DNA of 64,000 bases from Corynebacterium casei LMG S-19264 (lineage in GTDB: Bacteria; Actinomycetota; Actinomycetes; Mycobacteriales; Mycobacteriaceae): assembly GCF_000550785.1 (NCBI RefSeq), contig NZ_CP004350.1:1902009-1966008 (forward strand), given 5' to 3'. This document shows, in pieces, positions 54,261 to 63,124 of this stretch. The stretch's first letter is position 1, and each line of letters starts with the position of its first letter. The notes under the pieces were generated by a model. The model was given only the letters and a program-made list of their open reading frames with translations. It searched no databases and had not been told where the DNA came from. A program made the translations under genes and the position numbers.

Positions 54261-57200
54261 GTGAGCAACTCGAGCATTTATGGCCCCAATGCGTGGCTGA
54301 TTGACGAACAGTTCCAGCAGTATTCCAAGGATCCCAACTCCGTAGATAAGGAGTGGAAAGAGTTCTTTGAGAAGAACGGTGCACCGAAGCAGCAGGGTGA
54401 ATCTGCGGCAGCCGCACCGAAGGCCGCAGCACCAAAGGCAGCCGCGCCTAAGTCAGATGCCAAGGCAACAGAAGGCAAGCCAACTTCAACTAAGCAAGCT
54501 GCTCGCAAGACCGAGGTAGATTCCAGCGTTGAGCAGGCCAAGAAGGCACAGAAGGCGCCTGCTCCAGTCGCACCGGCACCAAAGAAGGGTCCGCAGTCTC
54601 CTCTGGATCGCATTGAGCCTTACCCAGAATTTTCTGAGAAGCCTCTTAAGGGCATGTTCAAGGCAATTGCTAAGAACATGGATCAGTCCCTAGAGATCCC
54701 AACCGCAACCACCGTGCGCGATATGCCGGTTAAGTTGATGTGGGAAAACCGTTCCATGATCAATGACCACCTCAAGCGCACCCGTGGTGGCAAGATCTCC
54801 TTTACCCATATTCTTGGCTGGGCCATCGTTAAGGCTGTTCAGATCCACCCAGATATGAACATCCGCTACGAGGTTCAGGACGGCAAGCCGACCGCCGTTC
54901 AGCCAGAGCACATCAACCTGGGTCTTGCTATTGACTTGCCTCAGAAGGATGGCTCCCGCGCGCTTGTTGTTGCAGCCATCAAGGAGTGCGAGAACAAGTC
55001 CTTTAATGAGTTCATCGACGCTTATGAAGATATTGTTGCTCGTTCCCGCAAGAACAAGCTAACGATGGATGACTTCTCCGGCGTTTCCATTAACCTCACC
55101 AACCCAGGTGGTATTGGTACCCGTCACTCCATTGCTCGTTTGACCAAGGGTTCCGGTTCCATCATTGGTGTCGGTTCTATGGATTACCCCGCAGAGTTCG
55201 CTGGTGCTTCCGCAGACCGCATGGCAGACCTCGGCGTTGGCCGTCTGGTTACCTTGACCTCCACCTATGACCACCGTGTCATCCAGGGTGCAGAGTCCGG
55301 CGAGTTCCTGCGCACCATCTCTCAGCTGATTATTGATAACAAATTCTGGGATGAGCTCTTCACCGCTTTGGGCGTTCCTTACCAGCCATTCCGCTGGGCA
55401 CAGGACATGCCAAACAAGGGCATCGATAAGAACACCCGCGTTATGTCGCTGATCGAGGCATACCGTTCCCGCGGTCACTTGCTTGCCGATGTCAACCCAA
55501 TCGGCTGGACCCAGCCAGGCCTTCCAATCCCAGATCACCGCGACTTGGACATGGAAACCCACGGCCTGACCATCTGGGATCTGGACCGTACGTTCAACGT
55601 CGGCGGCTTCGGCGACAAGGAATCCATGCAGCTGCGTGAGGTTCTCTCCCGCCTGCGTTCCGCATACACCCTCAAGGTTGGTACCGAGTACCAGCACATC
55701 CTCGACCGCGATGAGCGCGAGTGGCTGCGCGACCGCCTCGAGGCAGGTATGCCAAAGCCAACCAACGCTGAGCAGAAGTACATCCTGCAGAAGGTTAACG
55801 CGGCTGAAGCATTCGAGAACTTCCTGCAGACCAAATACGTCGGCCAGAAGCGTTTCTCCCTCGAGGGCGCTGAAGCACTGATTCCTTTGATGGACTCCGT
55901 TATCGACACCGCTGCTGGCCAGGGCCTGGATGAGGTTGTCATCGGCATGCCTCACCGTGGTCGTTTGAATGTGCTGTTCAACATCGTCGGCAAGCCACTT
56001 GCTCAGCTGTTCGCAGAGTTCGATGGCAACTTCAAGGGCGGCCAGGCTGGCGGCTCCGGTGACGTGAAGTACCACCTCGGCGCTGAAGGCGAGCACCTGC
56101 AGATGTTCGGCGATGGCGAAATCAAGGTCACCTTGACCGCCAACCCATCCCACCTGGAAGCTGTTGACCCAGTTCTGGTTGGTATGGCTCGCGCTAAGCA
56201 GGACATCCTGGACAAGGGCGAAGAGGGCTACTCCGTTGTCCCTCTGATGCTGCACGGCGATGCATCCTTCGCAGGCCTCGGCATCATTCAGGAGACCATC
56301 AACATCTCCCAGCTGCGTGGCTACACCGCCGGCGGTACCGTTCACGTTGTTGTGAACAACCAGATTGGTTTCACCACCACCCCAGATTCCTCGCGCTCCA
56401 CCTACTACTCCACTGACTTGGCTAAGGGCTTCGATTGTCCTGTCTTCCACGTCAATGGTGATGACCCAGAGGCAGTTGTTTGGGTTGGCCAGCTCGCAAC
56501 CGAGTACCGTCGTCGCTTCGGCAAGGACGTCTTCATTGACCTCATTTGCTACCGCCTGCGCGGTCACAACGAGGCTGATGATCCTTCCATGACCCAGCCG
56601 GTTCTCTACGGCAAGATCAACGACCACCGCGGTGTTCGTGAGTCTTACACCGACGACCTTATCGGTCGTGGCGACCTGTCCCCGGAGGACGCAGAGGCAG
56701 CAGCACGAGACTTCCACGACCAGATGGAATCTGTCTTCGCTGAGGTCAAGGAAGCTGAGAAGATGGGCCCACAGGAGCAAGAGGGCATCACCTCGTCCCA
56801 GGCTCTGACCCGCGGCCTGGACACCTCCATCACCGCTGATGAGCTACGTGCTCTTGGCCAGTCCTACCTGGATACCCCAGAAGGCTTTGAGTTCCACAAG
56901 CGCGTGGGCAAGGTCGCTCAGGACCGTGCTAAGACCTCCATCGAAGGCGGCATCGACTGGGGCTGGGGCGAGCTCATCGCCTTCGGTTCCCTGGCTAATG
57001 AAGGCAAGCTCGTTCGCCTGGCTGGTGAGGATTCGCGTCGTGGTACCTTCACCCAGCGCCACGCCATCGCTTTCGATCCAAACAGCGGCGAAGAGTTCAA
57101 CCCGCTCAACAACCTCGCTGCAGAGCGCGGCAACGGCGGCAAGTTCCTGCCTTATAACTCGGCTCTGACCGAGTACGCAGGCATGGGCTTCGAGTACGGC

Positions 57201-58016
57201 TACTCCCTGGGCAACCAGGACGCAGTTGTTGTTTGGGAAGCACAGTTCGGCGACTTCGCCAACGGTGCGCAGACCATCATCGATGAGTACGTCTCCTCCG
57301 GCGAAGCCAAGTGGGGCCAGACCTCTTCCCTGATTCTCCTTCTGCCGCACGGCTATGAAGGCCAGGGCCCTGACCACTCTTCCGCTCGCATCGAGCGCTT
57401 CCTGCAGCTGTGTGCTGAGGGTTCCATGACTGTTGCACAGCCAACCACCCCAGCTAACCACTTCCACTTGCTGCGCCGTCAGGCACTTGGTGAGATGAAG
57501 CGTCCACTGGTCGTCTTCTCCCCTAAGTCCATGCTGCGTAACAAGGCTGCATACTCCTCCATCGAAGAGTTCACCGACGTCACCTCGTTCACCTCGGTCA
57601 TCAACGACCCGAACCTGGTTGACCGCGACGGCAACGTCATCGGTGATGCCGACAAGGTTAAGACCATCATGCTGTGTTCCGGCAAGATCTACTACGACTT
57701 GGAGAAGAAGCGCGCCGCTGATGGCCGCGACGACATCGCCATCGTCCGTGTAGAGATGCTGCACCCAATTCCGTTCAACCGTCTGCGTGAAGCGTTTGAG
57801 AAGTTCCCTAACGCTACCCAGGTACGTTTCGTTCAGGATGAGCCAGCAAACCAGGGTTCATGGCCGTTCTACAACGAGCACCTGCGCAACCTCATCCCAG
57901 ATATGCCTGAGATGGTTCGCGTCTCCCGCCGTGCACAGTCTTCGACTGCTACCGGTATTTCTAAGGTTCACCAGCTCGAGCAGAAGAACCTTCTCGACGA
58001 GGCCTTCGACATCTAG
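54261..58016 (+). CDS. odhA: 2-oxoglutarate dehydrogenase, fused E2-E1 (OdhA)
   Basis: A 1251-aa actinobacterial OdhA with three parts. Residues 1-40 (SSIYGPNAWLIDEQFQQYSKD) are a partner-binding start, followed by an Ala/Pro/Lys-rich linker. Residues about 100-340 are a catalytic acyltransferase (E2) domain ending DHRVIQGAESGEFL. The rest is thiamine-diphosphate E1 (HGDASFAGLG, NNQIGFTT, VFHVNGDDPEAV, LPHGYEGQGPDHSSAR). It catalyses the 2-oxoglutarate step of the TCA cycle within the pyruvate dehydrogenase supercomplex; no lipoyl domain is present. In C. glutamicum OdhI inhibits it. GTG 54261 gives the family N-terminus; ATG 54243 would add six residues. Confidence 0.96.
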   Translation: MSNSSIYGPNAWLIDEQFQQYSKDPNSVDKEWKEFFEKNGAPKQQGESAAAAPKAAAPKAAAPKSDAKATEGKPTSTKQAARKTEVDSSVEQAKKAQKAPAPVAPAPKKGPQSPLDRIEPYPEFSEKPLKGMFKAIAKNMDQSLEIPTATTVRDMPVKLMWENRSMINDHLKRTRGGKISFTHILGWAIVKAVQIHPDMNIRYEVQDGKPTAVQPEHINLGLAIDLPQKDGSRALVVAAIKECENKSFNEFIDAYEDIVARSRKNKLTMDDFSGVSINLTNPGGIGTRHSIARLTKGSGSIIGVGSMDYPAEFAGASADRMADLGVGRLVTLTSTYDHRVIQGAESGEFLRTISQLIIDNKFWDELFTALGVPYQPFRWAQDMPNKGIDKNTRVMSLIEAYRSRGHLLADVNPIGWTQPGLPIPDHRDLDMETHGLTIWDLDRTFNVGGFGDKESMQLREVLSRLRSAYTLKVGTEYQHILDRDEREWLRDRLEAGMPKPTNAEQKYILQKVNAAEAFENFLQTKYVGQKRFSLEGAEALIPLMDSVIDTAAGQGLDEVVIGMPHRGRLNVLFNIVGKPLAQLFAEFDGNFKGGQAGGSGDVKYHLGAEGEHLQMFGDGEIKVTLTANPSHLEAVDPVLVGMARAKQDILDKGEEGYSVVPLMLHGDASFAGLGIIQETINISQLRGYTAGGTVHVVVNNQIGFTTTPDSSRSTYYSTDLAKGFDCPVFHVNGDDPEAVVWVGQLATEYRRRFGKDVFIDLICYRLRGHNEADDPSMTQPVLYGKINDHRGVRESYTDDLIGRGDLSPEDAEAAARDFHDQMESVFAEVKEAEKMGPQEQEGITSSQALTRGLDTSITADELRALGQSYLDTPEGFEFHKRVGKVAQDRAKTSIEGGIDWGWGELIAFGSLANEGKLVRLAGEDSRRGTFTQRHAIAFDPNSGEEFNPLNNLAAERGNGGKFLPYNSALTEYAGMGFEYGYSLGNQDAVVVWEAQFGDFANGAQTIIDEYVSSGEAKWGQTSSLILLLPHGYEGQGPDHSSARIERFLQLCAEGSMTVAQPTTPANHFHLLRRQALGEMKRPLVVFSPKSMLRNKAAYSSIEEFTDVTSFTSVINDPNLVDRDGNVIGDADKVKTIMLCSGKIYYDLEKKRAADGRDDIAIVRVEMLHPIPFNRLREAFEKFPNATQVRFVQDEPANQGSWPFYNEHLRNLIPDMPEMVRVSRRAQSSTATGISKVHQLEQKNLLDEAFDI

Positions 58017-58036
58017 TCCAAGCCTTTAAGAGCAAC

Positions 58037-58078
58037 AAGCAGCTCACTCCAGATTGTTGGAGTGAGCTGCTTCTTTTT
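58037..58078 (+). terminator. Intrinsic terminator after odhA
   Basis: Perfect 15-bp stem AAGCAGCTCACTCCA / TGGAGTGAGCTGCTT with a 6-nt loop, followed by CTTTTT. Confidence 0.92.
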
Positions 58079-58120
58079 CTTTGCAGTTGCTTGCCGATGC
58101 CAACCGCATGCCAACCGATG

Positions 58121-59875
58121 CTACTGCCGCGCCCAATCCCCAATCGGGCCCGGCAACGCCGCCGGCGGGTCACCCAGCAGATCCCGACGATTCTTATCCG
58201 CCTCCACCCTCGACGTCACTGCCTTAATCATCCCCGACTTCTTCTTTTCCTGATTTCGCCCCGCGGCACCCGGCGCCATCATCGGCCCAGCAGCGCCACG
58301 ACCATGCGCATTCTGTGCTGCTCCGGCACCAGTACCCGCGCCATGCGCCCCCGCACCTGCCCCGGCTCCCGCACGACTAGCGCTTTCACCAGTTCCGCCC
58401 AGTACGCGCGAGCCGCCCTCGCCTGCCGCCGCACCAAACCCACGACCGCTCAGTCCGCCACCAGCTCCAGCGCCACGCGCACCTCCAAGCCCGGCCCCAG
58501 CAATTCCCCCGCGGATTCCCGAAGCTGCACTGCCATTACCTGCGCCACCAAGTGCACCTGCCCCGCCAAGCGCCCCCAATGGTCCCATGGCCCCGGAACC
58601 AGCGCCCGCCCCCAGGCCTCCGATTCCCGAACCCGCCGACGCCGCAGCACCCGCGCCGCTCTGCCCGAGTCCCGGATTTACACCATTGTTGAAAGCGCCA
58701 CTGCCAATGCCATCAAGACCCGCAGCCGACGTGCCCGTGTTCTCAAGAGTCTGCATTCCCCCGTTAATGAACTCTTGTAGCTTTCCCCCGCCATACAACG
58801 CCTCATTTCGATCTGCCACCGCCTGCCGAACCTGATCCACCAACCCCTGATCAATATTCTCCAGGGCAACCAACTCCCCATCAGCCACCCCGAAAGACCC
58901 CGGTCCAATCTCCCCGCTTTGAATCGCTTCCTGAATCTCCTGCGGCCACACCACCTTATCAGTGTTGTAGCGGACCCCCGTCCCCGCAATCGACTCCAGC
59001 CCAATCTCGACATTATCCCCGCGTCCATTTGACGACGGCGGATCAGTGAGGCTCTGCTGATCCGGAAGTGAACTTGATACCAGCTCCTGCAGCTTCAATT
59101 GCCATTTCGTCAGCATCGCTGCTTCAACTGTCTTTTGAATTATCGGATCAGGAATGGCTTGCACTGCTGTGACATCAGCGGGTAACTCGATATACGCTGT
59201 CGGAGCCTTGCTCATCATATTGAACGCTCGAGAATTCATCAAAGACGCATTAGCAGCAAATTGCTCGCCTGTAGCTGCCATTTCTCGAATTCTAACGGCC
59301 GCATTTCGAGTAAAGTCACTGTCGTGCTCGGACTCCAATTGTGATGCGGCACTATTCAGTTGTTTTACAACTTGGCTAATGTTCGTTGCCAGAGTAAGCC
59401 AGTCCGCAGCAACCTGTCCGAGTTGGTCGAACCTCGTGGTATTGAAATTGTTCGCCAATTGCACCAATGACGCACCTGGTATTACTACGGGTGGCACAAA
59501 TGAGAGTGGATATTTCTGACTACTTGGTTGCGCCGGTAGTGAAACTCCACTAGCCCCAACCCAGCCGCCCTCATCCGCAATCTCGATTCCTTGCGAATTT
59601 GAGGTGTCCTGCTGAGAAATTGAGTCTGCTTCGGCTGCAACGAGGCCGCTTGCCCAACTAACTTGCTCCGCAAACTTCTTCAAAATTTCTTGTGCAGAAG
59701 CAGGGTCTTGCGTTATGGCTCGTCCGTGAATCACACCAGCTTCATTCATTCCCACAATGGATGAGAATTGTCCACCAATGCTGCTCTGCACAGCACCAGC
59801 CGTCATTTCGATTTCCCTTTGAGCTAAGGCAAGCTGCGCCGAAGTAGATTCTAACGCTGCGAGATTAATCTTCAT
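58121..59875 (-). CDS. PPE/ESX-like helical protein with Gly/Ala-rich tail
   Basis: A 584-aa protein. Residues 1 to about 100 are helical and resemble the WXG100/PE type (MKINLAALESTSAQLALAQREIEMTAGAVQ, then GVIHGRAI and a W at about 75). A helical middle region contains a PPE-like block (about 130-250). Residues about 370-540 are low-complexity Gly/Ala. The C-terminus is short, charged and conserved-looking (AVTSRVEADKNRRDLLGDPP, then PGPIGDWARQ), as seen in actinobacterial ESX-associated proteins. No classical signal peptide is present, so type VII export is plausible but no secretion genes are here. The start ATG 59875 overlaps the lipoprotein stop by 11 bp. The exact function is unknown. 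Confidence 0.75.
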   Translation of the reverse strand: MKINLAALESTSAQLALAQREIEMTAGAVQSSIGGQFSSIVGMNEAGVIHGRAITQDPASAQEILKKFAEQVSWASGLVAAEADSISQQDTSNSQGIEIADEGGWVGASGVSLPAQPSSQKYPLSFVPPVVIPGASLVQLANNFNTTRFDQLGQVAADWLTLATNISQVVKQLNSAASQLESEHDSDFTRNAAVRIREMAATGEQFAANASLMNSRAFNMMSKAPTAYIELPADVTAVQAIPDPIIQKTVEAAMLTKWQLKLQELVSSSLPDQQSLTDPPSSNGRGDNVEIGLESIAGTGVRYNTDKVVWPQEIQEAIQSGEIGPGSFGVADGELVALENIDQGLVDQVRQAVADRNEALYGGGKLQEFINGGMQTLENTGTSAAGLDGIGSGAFNNGVNPGLGQSGAGAAASAGSGIGGLGAGAGSGAMGPLGALGGAGALGGAGNGSAASGIRGGIAGAGLGGARGAGAGGGLSGRGFGAAAGEGGSRVLGGTGESASRAGAGAGAGAHGAGTGAGAAQNAHGRGAAGPMMAPGAAGRNQEKKKSGMIKAVTSRVEADKNRRDLLGDPPAALPGPIGDWARQ

Positions 59876-60530
59876 GTTTTCCATCCAGTTCCAAAACGGT
59901 CTTTAGTTTCATTTGTGCTTCATCGCATGGATCAAATGAAAAGTTTTCATTCCCATATTCAAAAGACTGAAAGGACACGCTAAAGGTTCCCCGTTCAGTT
60001 TCAATTGCGGCTTGGCATTCGGAATCCGCAAGGTATTTAGAACGATGCAGTAAAATAGGGTCCCCATTGCTCGTCTGATCCCATGTAACGTCCCCTGAGA
60101 TACCAAGAAATGCATCATGATTATGCCTGCTTCCTTGAAGATTGAAAATTGAAGTACCGTACTCGGGTCCGGCATTGAACGTACATGTCCCGTCGACCTC
60201 GCCAACACCTTCCATCATTTCTTTGCCGTGTAAGCCGGCCTTTTCCAAGAAGTCGTCAGGGATCTCGAGGCAGGGTTTGTATTGGACGTAGTCGGGATCG
60301 CTTCGATCAAATTCTCCGAGGGGCGGAATCACAGGCTCGGCTTCAATGCCATCGCCAGCGGCAGCTACGTCGGTGTTCTCATCGGTTGATTCAATGCTTG
60401 ATTCTGGGACCACTGATTCGGGTGCCGAATCTGTGGACTCACCACCTATATTGATGGTGCAACCAGTCAAAATTGCGCCGGCGGCAAATAAGATTCCAGT
60501 GTGGCGTAGTTTCCTCAACAAATGCATCAA
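59865..60530 (-). CDS. DUF3558-like lipoprotein, paralogue 1
   Basis: A 221-aa lipoprotein. The signal peptide ends in LTGCTINIGG, lipidated Cys at about 24. An acidic Ser/Glu/Asp spacer follows, then a folded domain from about residue 80 (PCLEIPDDFLEKAGLHGKEM, GTCTFNAG, ECQAAIETERGTFSVSF, FDPCDEAQMKLKTVLELDG) with paired cysteines as in DUF3558. Such lipoproteins occur often with ESX or PPE-like genes in actinobacteria; the role is unknown. It is upstream of and overlaps the PPE-like gene, so they are coupled. Two ATGs (60530 and 60527) are possible starts. Confidence 0.82.
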   Translation of the reverse strand: MMHLLRKLRHTGILFAAGAILTGCTINIGGESTDSAPESVVPESSIESTDENTDVAAAGDGIEAEPVIPPLGEFDRSDPDYVQYKPCLEIPDDFLEKAGLHGKEMMEGVGEVDGTCTFNAGPEYGTSIFNLQGSRHNHDAFLGISGDVTWDQTSNGDPILLHRSKYLADSECQAAIETERGTFSVSFQSFEYGNENFSFDPCDEAQMKLKTVLELDGKHED

Positions 60531-60681
60531 GTCCCCTTATAGAATGCAGAATTCGGCACAGCCTTGTGCCAAGACAATAACTATTGGTTCCCCGATCCCC
60601 CAATATTTTTTATCAAGCATGCCCGAACTAGTTGGAAATGTCTACGGTTAATTGCAAAAAGGTGGCATCAGCAAGCACTAC

Positions 60682-61341
60682 TTAACCGTTGTAATTGTCT
60701 TTGCCATCTGCAGTAAGAATGGAACGCAAATAGTGCTCCGATTGAGCACAGGTGTCTCCATCTGCATTTGGGGACTTATGACTCACCAGCAAAGTTCCAC
60801 GTTCAGTACCAACCGTCGCACTGCAGCTCGGAGCGCCACCATACGAATTGTCTATGAGTCCGATCGGGATTCCATCGCTTGTTTCAGACCATCCCATTGC
60901 TTCATCGCCTTCAAGGAATTCCAGTCCGACAAACAATGCTGAAATGGATAACTTTCAATTTCCCTCCATCGTCAAATAACACGCTGGGGTCGATTCATTC
61001 TCAAGGACAGTTTTAAGCTCACTCATGCCCAGGCTTTCGTAAAACTCACTCGGGACTTCCGTGCAGGGATTAAAAACATCAGTCAGATTTCCCACCACAG
61101 CAGATTCTCCGAGTTCCGGCAAGTATCCGCCCTCAAGAAAGCTATCTACCCCGCCATTAGAATCGCCAGTTCCGTCTGCGGCATTTTCAATTGTCTGCGA
61201 TGACGTCGCACCTGTTACCGAGTCGTTGGCTTCAGCTTCAGGACTTCCCCCACCCATGTTTATCGTGCATCCGGTCAATAGCATTGTCGCAGCTGCTGCG
61301 ACAAACCCCACACTGACTGTTCTGTTTTTACGGAAGTTCAT
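60682..61341 (-). pseudogene. DUF3558-like lipoprotein, paralogue 2, split by an in-frame TGA
   Basis: Reading from ATG 61341, a signal peptide ending LTGCTINMGGG (Cys about 25), spacer and first domain half (TEVPSEFYESLGMSELKT, then PACYLTMEGN) reach a TGA at 60955-60957. The same frame continues without shift as KLSISALFVGLEFLEGDEAM and on to LRSILTADGKDNYNG, the expected C-terminus when compared with both neighbours. So one nonsense change splits a gene of 220 codons. An internal TTG at 60936 could restart translation, but the product would lack a signal peptide. It is probably inactive unless read through. The open frame upstream to 61392 is not needed. Confidence 0.8.
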
Positions 61342-61415
61342 TCTTGCCCAACTATTAACTTGAAAGTAAAAGTCCGTGGCCATCTTCGCCAAATACGAGA
61401 TGACGGTGACGCTAA

Positions 61416-62117
61416 CTAACCGTGGTAGTTGTCCCTGCCGTCTGCGGTTAACAATGTCCGAAGCCAGTATTCAGCATCGATACACAAATCCTCGGGTTCG
61501 CTAAATCCAACAGACAGAAATCCCACCGCAAGTGTTGCCCGAGTGGTTTCAATCGTGGCCATACAATTGGATAAAAGTCCGCTTCTTTCACACACCAATA
61601 GGAACGGATCTCTAAAACTTGTCTTTGACCATCTTCCTGGTACTTCGCTAATTCGACGACCAGACAGGCTGTGGGGTGTGCTTCCAAAAGAAACTTCCGA
61701 GAGATCACCCAGCCAAGCATGACTGCAGGTTCCTATTTCTGAATCGGCATGGTATTGAAATTTGAGATCAGTCAAACCAAAACTCTCATAGAAATCTCTT
61801 GGCACATCAAAGCACGGACCAAAGAATTCCACACTCGCCAGCGCCGGATTAAATTCACCAAGCTCAGGGAAGTATCCATCAGAGGCTGCTTCTAGTGTGT
61901 CTCCGACCCCGTCGCCGCCGACCGAACCACCAGAATTGAACGGACTTGCGTCAGTAATTCCATTACCATCTTGAAATCCAGACGACGCTGAGTCTGCGGT
62001 GCCTGTATTTGCACCGCTTGAACGGTCAACCGGCCCGAATTCAGTGGAACAGGACGAGATTGCTAAACCTAAAAATTGCAGCACCATAGTGCACGCAATT
62101 AATCTTTTGTATTTCAA
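61416..62117 (-). CDS. DUF3558-like lipoprotein, paralogue 3
   Basis: A 233-aa lipoprotein. The signal peptide ends ISSC (Cys about 23), and a Gly/Ser/Asp-rich spacer leads to the domain starting near residue 95 (FGPCFDVPRDFYESFGLTDLKF, GTCSHAWLGD, SNCMATIETTRATLAVGF, DLCIDAEYWLRTLLTADGRD). The ending LLTADGRDNYHG matches paralogue 2 (ILTADGKDNYNG), showing tandem duplication. It is the first gene of a minus-strand group: paralogue 3, 2, 1, PPE-like gene. The function is unknown. Confidence 0.82.
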   Translation of the reverse strand: MKYKRLIACTMVLQFLGLAISSCSTEFGPVDRSSGANTGTADSASSGFQDGNGITDASPFNSGGSVGGDGVGDTLEAASDGYFPELGEFNPALASVEFFGPCFDVPRDFYESFGLTDLKFQYHADSEIGTCSHAWLGDLSEVSFGSTPHSLSGRRISEVPGRWSKTSFRDPFLLVCERSGLLSNCMATIETTRATLAVGFLSVGFSEPEDLCIDAEYWLRTLLTADGRDNYHG

Positions 62118-62284
62118 CTTGAAGAGGTCCCCCGACTCTCATCTTCAGATATTGCTATGCGCCAATGGTGCCCCCGAGTTTCGATAGGCTCAATTAAGAC
62201 CTGCACTAAGCATGCCCTAAGTTACCGAGAAATAATAGAAAATGAGAACTAACTCATAGTTTTCATTGCGCTGTATATCGGGAT

Positions 62285-62352
62285 GTACCCTTCGCGCTCA
62301 CAGAAACAGCGGGACTAGCGAGGAGCAGTTCCATGGTGAGCGCGAAGGGTAC
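62285..62352. repeat. 68-bp inverted-repeat element, copy 5
   Basis: Left arm GTACCCTTCGCGCTCAC (62285-62301), 34-nt spacer (62302-62335), right arm GTGAGCGCGAAGGGTAC (62336-62352): a perfect 17-bp inverted repeat. It lies 11 bp beyond the stop of the lipoprotein gene at 62364, about 28.5 kb from copy 4. Confidence 0.92.
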
Positions 62353-62363
62353 GCGGGGAAGGG

Positions 62364-63059
62364 CTAGTTGGTGGTGGAATCGGAGCCCGAGTCGGAATCG
62401 GTGCCGGAGCTGTCGGAGACAGCATCGCCAGTGTCGAGATTGCCGCCGCCAGCGACGGAGGTGAGGATCCACTGCTCAACGACGTCTTCAACGGGGGCGG
62501 TGCGGGAGGCATCGACAAGCTCGTGCAAGTCTGTATTCGTGATGTACTTGGTCACGCTGTTGACTTCATGGCGGTCAACGCGGTTGAGCAAGGTCTTTTT
62601 GTAGATAGGGACGATGTCCATGGGGATGTCGACCTCATCGAAGTCATCACACCAGGTAGCGGCGGATGGATCATTAGTCATCCAGTCCGTTGGCATGGCG
62701 CCCATCATCTCATCGTGGGTGACCACATTGTTATTGCGGCCGTCGAAATCTTCCTCGGCCTCAAATGCCGCTTCAAGCTCTTGCGCGCGGGCGGGATCGT
62801 TCTCCCACAGAATCTGGCCGGTGCAACCAATGCGGAAATTGCCCTCACCGGAGTGAGCAATCTCAACATCGCGGCCCTCAATTTCCAACGTGCCGCGGTA
62901 GATTTCTGCGAGCACCATCTGCTCAGCATCATCTGGCTCCACTACTATTCTCACCGGCTCAGACTGAAGCCCATTTGCTTCCGGGGTCACCTCAGCAAAA
63001 CTGCAGGCAGAAAGCACTGCCGTCGACAAAACTAGACACATCGCACCAAACTTCTTCAC
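62364..63059 (-). CDS. Conserved lipoprotein, function unknown
   Basis: A 231-aa lipoprotein with signal peptide ending LSAC (Cys 19). The mature part contains ILWENDPARAQELEAAFEAE, a pair of cysteines (GCTGQI and TWCDDFDEVD) and NSVTKYITNTDLHELVDAS, then a Ser/Asp/Gly-rich disordered tail (SDSSGTDSDSGSDSTTN). I recognise no named family. It is divergent from mrp with a 65-bp gap. Confidence 0.78.
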   Translation of the reverse strand: MKKFGAMCLVLSTAVLSACSFAEVTPEANGLQSEPVRIVVEPDDAEQMVLAEIYRGTLEIEGRDVEIAHSGEGNFRIGCTGQILWENDPARAQELEAAFEAEEDFDGRNNNVVTHDEMMGAMPTDWMTNDPSAATWCDDFDEVDIPMDIVPIYKKTLLNRVDRHEVNSVTKYITNTDLHELVDASRTAPVEDVVEQWILTSVAGGGNLDTGDAVSDSSGTDSDSGSDSTTN

Positions 63060-63124
63060 CCATAGCAGCCTAGCAGCCTCCGCCTTTCGAATTCGTGCGC
63101 GACGGGTCTAGACTGGAAAGCGCT

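Noticed and set aside
55059-56780. Long minus-strand open frame (573 codons) opposite odhA
   Set aside because: Typical shadow of a highly biased coding strand; odhA is certain and the antisense product shows no domain.
60955-60957. TGA as selenocysteine codon in the split lipoprotein
   Set aside because: No SECIS-like hairpin was recognised, the paralogues do not have cysteine at this place, and no selenocysteine genes are visible.
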